Source: Luteococcus sp038433155
Lineage (GTDB): Bacteria; Actinomycetota; Actinomycetes; Propionibacteriales; Propionibacteriaceae
Reading direction: 5' to 3'
Assembly (NCBI RefSeq): GCF_038433155.1
Contig: NZ_JBCDMW010000022.1
Location: 62,001-126,000, forward strand
DNA length: 64,000 nt
A model generated the notes under the pieces. It was not told where the DNA came from. It was given only the letters and a program-made list of their open reading frames with translations, and did not search any database. Each line of letters begins with the position of its first letter. Position 1 is the stretch's first letter. A program made the translations under genes and the position numbers. Of this stretch, positions 8,421-15,710 are shown one piece after another.

Positions 8421-8773
8421 CGTGCCTCGCAAATGACAAAGGCGGTGGCCAGGCCGCCGTCGTGGGAGATGGACAGGTGGACGTCGGTGACGCCGAGTTC
8501 GGTGGCCCGGGCCAGTACGGTTCCACGCAGCAGGAAGCTGGGGGCGCCGTCGTCGCCCCGGACCACTTCAGAATCCAGCCAGGACATGCCGACGGGGGCG
8601 CCGAGCGCCTTGGCCAGCGCCTCCTTGGCGGCCCACCGGGCGGCCTGCGAGGTGACCGAGACGGCCGCTTCGGCCGGGTTCAGGATCCGGGCAACCATGG
8701 CCGGGCGGCGTTCGCACATGGCCTGCCAGCGCTCGACGCTGCACAGGTCCACCCCGATTCCGATGATTGCCAC
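8417..8773 (-). CDS. acpS: Holo-[acyl-carrier-protein] synthase AcpS
   Basis: 118 aa, the full family length. Motifs are IGIGVDLCSVERW at the N-terminus (Mg/CoA site), RWAAKEALAKALG and SHDGGLATAF near the end. It transfers 4'-phosphopantetheine from CoA to acyl carrier protein. The GTG at 8773 is chosen because VAIIGIGVDL aligns with the family start; the open frame extends upstream through a palindrome and is not coding there. TATGGT at 8780-8785 lies 6 nt before the GTG, so the transcript is probably leaderless. Confidence 0.93.
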   Translation of the reverse strand: MAIIGIGVDLCSVERWQAMCERRPAMVARILNPAEAAVSVTSQAARWAAKEALAKALGAPVGMSWLDSEVVRGDDGAPSFLLRGTVLARATELGVTDVHLSISHDGGLATAFVICEAR

Positions 8774-8779
8774 GCCCCG

Positions 8780-8785
8780 ACCATA
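8780..8785 (-). promoter_or_regulatory. -10 box TATGGT of acpS (leaderless candidate)
   Basis: TATGGT on the minus strand lies 6 nt from the GTG at 8773, with no convincing Shine-Dalgarno. Confidence 0.5.
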
Positions 8786-8888
8786 GTCGACGGCTCGGGC
8801 GGGCCCCACATCGCGTCGGGCCATCGCCGGCTGGCGGAGCGTCGCCTGCGAGCGGGCCTGACCGACTCCCCTTCGGAACCGGGGGGCA

Positions 8889-8964
8889 TGCCAAAGTTGG
8901 CAGCTTTTCGACGATTGGATCGTGCCAATAATTTTCTGTGTCCACCAGGCTGCCAACTTTGGCA
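8889..8964. repeat. 76-bp dyad element with 16-bp perfect arms
   Basis: Arms 8889-8904 (TGCCAAAGTTGGCAGC) and 8949-8964 are exact reverse complements. The 44-bp middle is AT-rich compared with its surroundings and contains a small inner dyad (ATTGG...CCAAT). It lies between the divergent acpS and RDD genes. It does not obviously share sequence with the other long dyads of this window but is almost the same length. Confidence 0.75.
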
Positions 8965-9194
8965 GCACCCTGCGGAGGGGGCCGTCCGATCCCACCCGAA
9001 CCCGGCACACGACGACGCCCACCGGAGAATCGATGGGGGCGCTGGGGACCCCGAGGAGGATCCCGGCCAGCCCACCCCCCTGGCCTGACCCCAGGCCCGC
9101 GATTCGCGATCCATCGACTGGCCTGGGAGCGGTCCCGGTCTGGTGGCTGCAGCCGCGCGAACACCCCTACCAAACCCGTGAACCAGCCTGTGGT

Positions 9195-9200
9195 TAGGGT
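9195..9200 (+). promoter_or_regulatory. -10 box TAGGGT of the RDD-family gene
   Basis: TAGGGT lies 7 nt before the ATG at 9208, and no ribosome binding site is seen. Confidence 0.5.
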
Positions 9201-9207
9201 GTTCGCC

Positions 9208-9651
9208 ATGCCTGAATCACATCCGCCGTCGCAGGTCTTGGTGCGTGCCACAGGACGGGTGCTGCCCGAGGCCCCCGCCAGCAGGCGATGGTGGGCCCGG
9301 CTCATCGACGCCGCAGCGGTGTGCTTGCTGTGCCCGACCGTCTGGGCCGTCCTGTCCGTCTGGCCCGGCTTCGACCCGTCGTTGGCGCAGGCCTTCGCCG
9401 CGCTGTCCTATCCCGCGGGGGCCATTCTGCTGGGAGCGCTCTATGGGCGGGGCTTCAGCCCCGGGCAGCTCCTGATGCGGGTGAAGTCCCGCCGGACCCG
9501 TGATGGAAGGGTGGTGGGCGCCTTCCGTGGAAGCCTGCGTTTCCTCGGGGTGGCCTTCCTCCCGCTGTGGATCTGGCTGCTGGTCACTGGCGGGGACCCC
9601 GGAGCCATCGGCTGGGACGACGACGTGATCGTGACCACGCGACGCGCCTGA
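9208..9651 (+). CDS. Small RDD-family membrane protein
   Basis: 147 aa. The segment RRWWARLIDAAAV has the Arg...Asp arrangement of the RDD family. It is followed by hydrophobic segments at about residues 30-48, 58-75 and 108-125, with a loop (GQLLMRVKSRR) between the last two. RDD proteins are integral membrane proteins; some take part in Na+/H+ exchange or compatible-solute movement, but most are uncharacterised. It has no operon partner and ends convergently with glmS. Confidence 0.75.
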   Translation: MPESHPPSQVLVRATGRVLPEAPASRRWWARLIDAAAVCLLCPTVWAVLSVWPGFDPSLAQAFAALSYPAGAILLGALYGRGFSPGQLLMRVKSRRTRDGRVVGAFRGSLRFLGVAFLPLWIWLLVTGGDPGAIGWDDDVIVTTRRA

Positions 9652-9686
9652 ACCGGTGCCCGCCCGTGGCCTGGAGGCCGGGACAG

Positions 9687-9720
9687 CAGCGCCCCCACCG
9701 GAGAACCGGTGGGGGCGCTG
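9687..9720. terminator. Perfect 15-bp hairpin after the RDD gene
   Basis: Arms 9687-9701 and 9706-9720 are exact reverse complements with an AGAA loop. No U-run follows. It lies 35 bp after the RDD stop and probably ends transcription from one or both convergent genes. Confidence 0.7.
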
Positions 9721-9727
9721 CGCTGAG

Positions 9728-9847
9728 GAGTTTGAGGGGGTCGCCCCCCGAAACTCATGTCCGCCCGCGAGCGCAGGCACGAGCCTGCGAGTGCCGAGGC
9801 GCGCGAGTGCTCGGGGGAGTTTGAGGGGGTCGCCCCCCTCAACTCAT
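9728..9847. repeat. Two near-identical 31-bp hairpin repeats at the 3' end of glmS
   Basis: 9728-9758 and 9817-9847 differ at only two positions. Each is itself a hairpin (GAGTTTGAGGGGG, loop TCG, complementary C-run and ACTC). The second copy contains the glmS stop codon (9844-9846). Between them lies GC-rich sequence with smaller dyads. Confidence 0.75.
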
Positions 9848-11691
9848 TCAACCGTGACGGACTTGGCCAGGTTGCGGGGCTGGTCGACGTCATTGCCCAG
9901 TAGGGTGGCCACCTCGCAGGCGAACAGCTGCAGCGGCACGATGGCCAGCAGCGGCTGCAGCAGGGTGGACGCCTTGGGGTGGCGGATGATCACGTCGGCG
10001 TAGGGGTTGACGGAGTCGTCGCCTTCCTCCACCAGCACGATGGTCTTGGCGCCGCGGGCGCGCACTTCCTGGATGTTGGAGACCACCTTGTCGTGCAGCT
10101 GGTCGCGGCCCTGCGGCGGGACCATCACGAAGACCGGGATGTCCTGCTCGATCAGGGCGATGGAGCCGTGCTTCAGCTCGCCGGCCGGGAAGCCCTCGGC
10201 GTGCTTGTAGGCAATCTCCTTGAGCTTCAGCGCACCCTCCAGCGCCGACGGGTAGCCCACGTGACGGCCCAGGAAGAAGAAGGACCGGTCATCCATCAGG
10301 TCCTTGGACAGGTCCAGGATCTGCTGGTCGTTGTCCAGCATCGACTGGATCGCGGCGGGCATCTTCTGCAGCTCGTCGGTGATGGCCTTGATCTCGTCGC
10401 CATACTTCATGCCGCGCACCTGGGCCAGGTAGAGGCCCAGCAGGTAGCAGGCAACCACCTGGGTCAGGTATCCCTTGGTGGAGGCGACGCCGCGCTCGGG
10501 GCCGGCGTGGGTGTAGATCACGGCGTCGGACTCACGCGGGATGGTGGCGCCGTTGACATTGCAGATGGCAATCACCTTGGCGTGCTGCTCGCGGGCGTGG
10601 CGGATGGCCATCAGGGTGTCGGCGGTCTCGCCGGACTGGCTGATGGTGACCACCAGGGTGTTGGGGTCGATGATCGGGTCGCGGTAACGGAACTCGCTGG
10701 CGATGTCGACCTCGCAGGGGATGCGGGTCCAGTGCTCGATGGCGTACTTGGCCACCAGGCCGGCGTGGTACGCGGTGCCACAGGCGACAATCACGATCTT
10801 GTTGATCCGACGCAGCTCCTCGGGCGAGATGCGGATCTCGTCCAGGGTCAGCTGGCCGTCGGCGTCATAGCGGCCCAGCAGGGTGTCGGCAACGGCCTGC
10901 GGCTGCTCGTAGATCTCCTTGCGCATGAACCAGTCGAAGCCACCCTTCTCGGCGGCGGTGATGTCCCAGTCGACGTGGTAGGGCTTGACCTCGGTGGCGG
11001 GGCTGCCGTCGAAGTTGGTGACCTCGTAGGAGTCCTTGGTGATCACGACCACCTGGTCCTGGCCCAGCTCGACGGCGTCGCGGGTGAACTCCAGGAAGGC
11101 GGCGACGTCGGAACCGAGGAAGTGCTCCCCCTCGCCGACGCCCACCACCAGCGGGCTGTTACGACGGGCGGCAACCACGCGGTCCTGGTCCTGGGCGTCG
11201 ATGGCGACCAGGGTGAAGGCGCCCTCCAGGCGGTTGGCAACCTGGTGGATGGCGTCGGTGATGCTGGCGCCCTCGTCCACCAGCTTGCCCAGCAGCTGGG
11301 CGGCGGCCTCGGTGTCGGTCTCGGACTTGAAGGTGACGCCCTGGGCCTCGAGCTCGCTGCGCAGCTCGGCGAAGTTCTCGATGATGCCGTTGTGCACCAG
11401 CGCAACCCGGCCGGACTGGCTCACGTGCGGGTGGGCATTCTGGTCGGTGGGGCCACCGTGGGTGGCCCAACGGGTGTGCCCGATGCCGTGATTGCTGGCC
11501 GGCAGCGGGCTCGCGGCGATCTCGGCATCCAGATTGGTGATCTTGCCCGACTTCTTGCGAGCCTCGATCTTGCCGTCGGCCTCGACGGCAACGCCTGCCG
11601 AGTCGTAACCGCGGTACTCAAGGCGGCGAAGCCCCTCGATGACAACGTCCTGGGCGCTACGCGGCCCGATATATCCCACAATTCCACACAT
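9844..11691 (-). CDS. glmS: Glutamine-fructose-6-phosphate aminotransferase (isomerizing)
   Basis: 615 aa, full length. It begins MCGIVGYIG with the nucleophilic Cys2 of the class II glutaminase domain (about 1-235). Two SIS sugar-isomerase domains follow, and the protein ends LAKSVTVE, the conserved C-terminal tail. It makes glucosamine-6-phosphate for peptidoglycan and works with GlmM, encoded about 1.4 kb away. The start has no Shine-Dalgarno; a promoter ends 7 nt upstream. Confidence 0.97.
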   Translation of the reverse strand: MCGIVGYIGPRSAQDVVIEGLRRLEYRGYDSAGVAVEADGKIEARKKSGKITNLDAEIAASPLPASNHGIGHTRWATHGGPTDQNAHPHVSQSGRVALVHNGIIENFAELRSELEAQGVTFKSETDTEAAAQLLGKLVDEGASITDAIHQVANRLEGAFTLVAIDAQDQDRVVAARRNSPLVVGVGEGEHFLGSDVAAFLEFTRDAVELGQDQVVVITKDSYEVTNFDGSPATEVKPYHVDWDITAAEKGGFDWFMRKEIYEQPQAVADTLLGRYDADGQLTLDEIRISPEELRRINKIVIVACGTAYHAGLVAKYAIEHWTRIPCEVDIASEFRYRDPIIDPNTLVVTISQSGETADTLMAIRHAREQHAKVIAICNVNGATIPRESDAVIYTHAGPERGVASTKGYLTQVVACYLLGLYLAQVRGMKYGDEIKAITDELQKMPAAIQSMLDNDQQILDLSKDLMDDRSFFFLGRHVGYPSALEGALKLKEIAYKHAEGFPAGELKHGSIALIEQDIPVFVMVPPQGRDQLHDKVVSNIQEVRARGAKTIVLVEEGDDSVNPYADVIIRHPKASTLLQPLLAIVPLQLFACEVATLLGNDVDQPRNLAKSVTVE

Positions 11692-11698
11692 GGCAAGA

Positions 11699-11728
11699 AG
11701 TGTACAAAACGATTGAGCGTTTTGCGAA
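11699..11728 (-). promoter_or_regulatory. glmS promoter (TTCGCA - 18 nt - TACACT)
   Basis: Minus-strand -35 TTCGCA (11723-11728) and -10 TACACT (11699-11704) are separated by 18 nt. The -10 lies 7 nt before the ATG, so transcription would start at or next to the start codon. Confidence 0.55.
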
Positions 11729-11857
11729 TGACACCCCGTCAGCCCTTGTCGAACCGGCGCCGCATGCTGGACGCGCGGCCGATGTGTTGGACACGAACAT
11801 ACCGACATTGAGAATGTAGCCAATGAGGAGGCGCCGCACACCGATTGGCGCAAGATC

Positions 11858-12829
11858 ATGAGCGAAAAGTTGGCGGCCGCCCCTGGTTCAGAGGAGAACC
11901 CGGCAGGCCCCTACGTCGAGCTGGACCGCAAGAGCTGGTCTGAGCTGGCCGACCACACCGACATCGACCTGGACGAGGCCACCCTGGCGCGGCTGCGCGG
12001 CCTGGGCGACCCCACCAGCCGGGAGGAGGTGGAGGCGGTCTACCTGCCGCTCACCCAGCTGATCCATCTGCACATGCGCCACACCGGCCACCTCTACCGG
12101 GCCAGCAATGCCTTCCTGGGGCTGGACGTGCGCCGCACCCCCTTCGTGATCGGCGTGGCCGGTTCGGTGGCCGTCGGCAAGTCCACCACCGCCCGGCTGC
12201 TCAAGGAACTGCTCTCCCGCTCCCCCGGCCGGCCCAAGGTGGAGCTGATCACCACCGACGGCTTCCTCTACCCCAATGCCGAGCTGGAGCGACGCGGGAT
12301 CCTGGACCGCAAGGGTTTCCCGGAGAGCTATGACCGGCGGGCGCTGCAACGCTTCGTGGTCGACGTGAAGTCCGGCGCCCCCGAGGTGCATGCGCCCGTC
12401 TACTCACACATGATCTACGACGTGACCGATGAGGTGGAGGTGGTGCGCCGCCCCGACATCCTGATCGTCGAGGGGCTGAACGTGCTGCAACCCGCCCGAG
12501 TGCGCAGCAATGGCACAACCGGGCTGGCGCTGAGCGACTTCTTCGACTTCAGCGTCTATGTCGACGCCGCGGAACACGACATCCAGACCTGGTACCTGGA
12601 CCGCTTCCTGCAACTGCGCAAGACCGCCTTCAGCGACCCGCGCAGCTTCTTCAAGCGCTACGCGACGATGTCCGAGCCGGAGGCGATCGACTTCGCCCAC
12701 AAGGTCTGGGACGAGATCAACGGCCCCAACCTGCGGCTGAACGTCGCCCCCACCCGGCCTCGGGCCACGGTGATCCTGCGCAAGGGCGCAGACCACGCCG
12801 TGGAGTGCGTGCGGATCCGCAAGCTCTGA
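11858..12829 (+). CDS. coaA: Pantothenate kinase, type I (CoaA)
   Basis: 323 aa. The P-loop GSVAVGKST lies near residue 106, followed by TTDGFLYPN, the RRGILDRKGFPESYD region and VEGLNVLQ, all typical of bacterial type I PanK. It phosphorylates pantothenate, the committed step of CoA synthesis, and is normally feedback-inhibited by CoA. It is divergent from glmS across about 165 bp and converges on glmM. Confidence 0.96.
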   Translation: MSEKLAAAPGSEENPAGPYVELDRKSWSELADHTDIDLDEATLARLRGLGDPTSREEVEAVYLPLTQLIHLHMRHTGHLYRASNAFLGLDVRRTPFVIGVAGSVAVGKSTTARLLKELLSRSPGRPKVELITTDGFLYPNAELERRGILDRKGFPESYDRRALQRFVVDVKSGAPEVHAPVYSHMIYDVTDEVEVVRRPDILIVEGLNVLQPARVRSNGTTGLALSDFFDFSVYVDAAEHDIQTWYLDRFLQLRKTAFSDPRSFFKRYATMSEPEAIDFAHKVWDEINGPNLRLNVAPTRPRATVILRKGADHAVECVRIRKL

Positions 12830-13085
12830 ACACACGGGTTCGCTTCGGCTCCGCCTCCGCTCACCACCCGTGCATCGAGTCGCTTCGCTCTCCTCTGTCT
12901 GTTCCGGGCAGGCGCGCCGGATCCGGCACGGTGCGCCAGCAGGTGCACCTGGCGACCCGCACACCCGTCGCACGGTGCATCAACCGGCGCGAGGTGCCGA
13001 CACAGGAGACCCGGCCACCCAAACAGTGGATGGCCGGGCACAATCCCAACCATGGTCGGGGTTCACGGGGCGGAGCCCTCCGTGT

Positions 13086-14438
13086 CTACAGGCTGACGCG
13101 CTCCTTGACGATCGCCGCCAGCTCCTCGCAGACCTCCTGCGCCTTCTCCGTCGTGGCGGCCTCCACCATCACGCGGACGACCGGCTCGGTGCCCGAGGGG
13201 CGGAGCACGACGCGACCGGTGTCGCCGAGTTCCTTGTTGGCCTTACTGACGGCGGCCTGGATGGTGGGGTCGATGCCGGCACGCAGCTTGTCGACGCCCT
13301 TGACGTTGATCATCACCTGCGGCAGGCGGGTCATCACCTCGCCCAACTCCTTGAGGCTCTTGCCGGTGCGCACCATGCGGGCCGCCAGGTGGAGGCCGGT
13401 GAGCACCCCGTCGCCGGTGGTGGCGAACTCACTCATGATCACGTGGCCGGACTGCTCGCCACCCAGCGCGAAACCATTGGCATTCATGCTCTCCAGCACA
13501 TAGCGGTCGCCCACCTTGGTGGAGTCGACGTGGATGCCGTTGGCCTTCATGGCGTTGACGAAGCCCAGGTTGCTCATGATGGTGGCCACGACGGTGTCGA
13601 TGTGCAGCTTGCCGTCCTCCTTGAGGGCCAGCGCCAGGATCGCCAGGATCTGGTCACCATCAATCAGGGTGCCCTCAGCGTCGCAGGCGAGGCAGCGGTC
13701 GGCGTCGCCGTCGAAGGCCAGGCCCAGGTCGGCCCCCACCTCGACCACCTTGGCCTGCAGGTCACCCATGTGGGTGGAGCCGCAGGCCTCGTTGATGTTC
13801 TCGCCGTCGGGGGTGTTGTGGATGGCCACCACCTCGGCGCCCTGGGTCTCGAAGGCCGCCACCGCCGTCATCGACGAGGCCCCGTTGGCGCAGTCCAGCA
13901 CCACCTTCAGCCCCTGCAGGCTGGAATCCGCGCCCAGGCTGGAAACCAGATGGGCCACATAGGCCTCGATCGCCCCCGGGTCCTCGGTGACCCGGCCGAC
14001 GGCGGCGCCGGTGGGACGGTCCCACTCCTCGCCCATTCGCTCCTCGATGGCGTCCTCCAGCAGGTCGTCCAGCTTCACGCCACCGCGGGAGAAGAACTTG
14101 ATGCCATTGTCGGGCATCGGGTTGTGGGAGGCGGACAGCATCACGCCCAGGTCCGCATTGCGCTCATTCACCAGGAAGGCGACGCCGGGGGTGGGCACCA
14201 CGCCCACCCGCACCACGTCGACGCCGGCGCTGGCCAGGCCCGCCACGACGGCCGCCTCCAGGAATTCACCGGAGGCGCGGGTGTCGCGCCCCACCAGGGC
14301 GGTGGGCCGCTTGCCGTCGAAGACGCCGGCCTCCCCCAGGACGTGGGCAGCGCCCACCGAGAGGTCCAGGGCCAGTTCGGCCGTGAGGTCCTTGTTTGCC
14401 AGTCCGCGCACACCGTCGGTGCCAAAAAGTCGAGCCAT
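13086..14438 (-). CDS. glmM: Phosphoglucosamine mutase
   Basis: 450 aa with the four alpha-D-phosphohexomutase domains: phosphoserine loop SASHNP (about residue 100), metal loop DGDADR (about 240), sugar loop GEQSGH (about 330) and phosphate loop RPSGTEP (near the end). It converts glucosamine-6-P to glucosamine-1-P. The start MARLFGTDGVRG is canonical. TAGGGT lies 8 nt upstream of the ATG and a terminator separates it from rpsI, so it is probably transcribed on its own. Confidence 0.97.
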   Translation of the reverse strand: MARLFGTDGVRGLANKDLTAELALDLSVGAAHVLGEAGVFDGKRPTALVGRDTRASGEFLEAAVVAGLASAGVDVVRVGVVPTPGVAFLVNERNADLGVMLSASHNPMPDNGIKFFSRGGVKLDDLLEDAIEERMGEEWDRPTGAAVGRVTEDPGAIEAYVAHLVSSLGADSSLQGLKVVLDCANGASSMTAVAAFETQGAEVVAIHNTPDGENINEACGSTHMGDLQAKVVEVGADLGLAFDGDADRCLACDAEGTLIDGDQILAILALALKEDGKLHIDTVVATIMSNLGFVNAMKANGIHVDSTKVGDRYVLESMNANGFALGGEQSGHVIMSEFATTGDGVLTGLHLAARMVRTGKSLKELGEVMTRLPQVMINVKGVDKLRAGIDPTIQAAVSKANKELGDTGRVVLRPSGTEPVVRVMVEAATTEKAQEVCEELAAIVKERVSL

Positions 14439-14446
14439 GGAACGCA

Positions 14447-14452
14447 ACCCTA
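14447..14452 (-). promoter_or_regulatory. -10 box TAGGGT of glmM (leaderless candidate)
   Basis: TAGGGT on the minus strand lies 8 nt from the ATG at 14438; no Shine-Dalgarno is present. Confidence 0.5.
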
Positions 14453-14500
14453 CCGGCTGGTTGCCGGGCGCATCGGCACCACACACGGAGCGGGAAACAC

Positions 14501-14530
14501 AAAAACCGCCACCCCGGAGGGTGACGGTTC
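14501..14530 (-). terminator. Rho-independent terminator after rplM-rpsI
   Basis: On the minus strand an imperfect stem (AACCGTCACCC / GGGGTGGCGGTT) is followed directly by a T-run. It lies about 40 nt after the rpsI stop. Confidence 0.8.
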
Positions 14531-14568
14531 TTGTGGAATCCGCGACGGCCAGTGGCCGCCGGCCGGAA

Positions 14569-15099
14569 TCAGCGCTTGCTGTACTGCGGAGCCTTGCGGG
14601 CCTTCTTGAGACCGGCCTTCTTGCGCTCCTTGATCCGCGCGTCGCGGGTCAGCAGACCGGCCTTCTTCAGGGCGGGGCGGCTGGCCTCTTCGTCGATGGC
14701 GTTCAGGGCGCGGGCAATGCCCAGGCGCAGCGCACCGGCCTGGCCGGTGATGCCACCGCCATTGATCCGGGCAATCACGTCATAGGCCTCGGTGACGCCA
14801 GCGGTCACGAAGGGCTCGTTGACCAGCTGCTGGTGCACCTTGTTCGGGAAGTACTCCTCGATGCTGCGGCCGCCATTGATGGAGAACTTGCCGGTTCCGG
14901 GAACCAGGCGAACGCGGGCGACGGCCTCCTTGCGCCGGCCGGTGCCGCCACCAGCGGCGATCACCGCGGCGCGACCCGACGGGTTGGTCGCGGGAGCCGG
15001 GTTCGAATCCGTGCGGTAGGCGATCTCACGATCATTCTCGTCGGTGAACGGGGCGACCTCGGTCTCGAGGTTCTCGTCAAGCTCTACGGTCTCAGACAC
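14569..15099 (-). CDS. rpsI: Ribosomal protein uS9
   Basis: 176 aa. The conserved S9 core begins at about residue 48 (GTGRRKEAVARVRL) and ends with the universal C-terminal KAPQYSKR, whose basic tail contacts P-site tRNA. The first 47 residues form an acidic, poorly conserved extension, as in other actinobacteria. The GTG start is preceded by AAGGAA. It follows rplM by 29 nt in a two-gene operon. Confidence 0.96.
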   Translation of the reverse strand: MSETVELDENLETEVAPFTDENDREIAYRTDSNPAPATNPSGRAAVIAAGGGTGRRKEAVARVRLVPGTGKFSINGGRSIEEYFPNKVHQQLVNEPFVTAGVTEAYDVIARINGGGITGQAGALRLGIARALNAIDEEASRPALKKAGLLTRDARIKERKKAGLKKARKAPQYSKR

Positions 15100-15128
15100 T
15101 TTGATTCCTTGATTCGCGTGGTCGATCG

Positions 15129-15572
15129 TCACTGGGCGATCTGGGTGATCTCGTACACCTGCGGCTTCTGCGCGGCGTGGGGGTGCTCGGGGCCGGCGTA
15201 GACCTTGAGCTTGCTCATCAGCTGACGGCTCAGCTTGTTCTTCGGCAGCATGCCCCACACGGCCAGCTCGACGGCCTTGCGCGGATCCTTGTCCAGCATC
15301 TCGCCGATCGGGGTCTTGGTCAGGCCACCGGGACGGCCCGAGTGGCGGTAGCGCATGGACTTGGTGCGCTTCTGGCCGGTCAGGGCGATCTTGGAGGCGT
15401 TGATGATGACGACGAAGTCACCACCATCGACGTGGGGGGCGTACGTGGCCTTGTGCTTGCCGCGCAGCAGGGTGGCGGCAGTCACCGCGAGGCGTCCGAG
15501 GACGACATTCTCGGCATCAATCACATGCCAATTCCTGGTGATGTCCCCAGGCTTCGGGCTGTACGTAGACAC
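15129..15572 (-). CDS. rplM: Ribosomal protein uL13
   Basis: 147 aa, with W.VIDAENVVLGRLA and MRYRHSGRPGGL characteristic of L13, an early-assembly 50S protein. GTG start. It is the first gene of rplM-rpsI. Confidence 0.97.
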   Translation of the reverse strand: MSTYSPKPGDITRNWHVIDAENVVLGRLAVTAATLLRGKHKATYAPHVDGGDFVVIINASKIALTGQKRTKSMRYRHSGRPGGLTKTPIGEMLDKDPRKAVELAVWGMLPKNKLSRQLMSKLKVYAGPEHPHAAQKPQVYEITQIAQ

Positions 15573-15673
15573 GGGTCGCAGACCATCTTCCGTTAGATTC
15601 GTGAACAGGTTCGGCAGCGCGTGGCGTCGGCGATCAACTCACACCTAGACACTCCAATGCGCAACAGCGATTT

Positions 15674-15703
15674 AGCCTACCCCGCCGAAACGGGATGGGT
15701 CAA
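15674..15703 (-). promoter_or_regulatory. rplM-rpsI promoter (TTGACC - 18 nt - TAGGCT)
   Basis: Minus-strand -35 TTGACC (15698-15703) and -10 TAGGCT (15674-15679), spacing 18, give a leader of about 95 nt before rplM. Confidence 0.65.
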
Positions 15704-15710
15704 AACGACG

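Noticed and set aside
12830..13085. Possible small gene or RNA between coaA and glmM
   Set aside because: Only overlapping short frames and a weak GCGCCAG/CTGGCGC-type dyad are visible; nothing supports a gene.
14995..15015. GGTTCGAATCC tRNA T-loop-like sequence
   Set aside because: It is inside rpsI coding sequence and no acceptor, D or anticodon arms fit around it.
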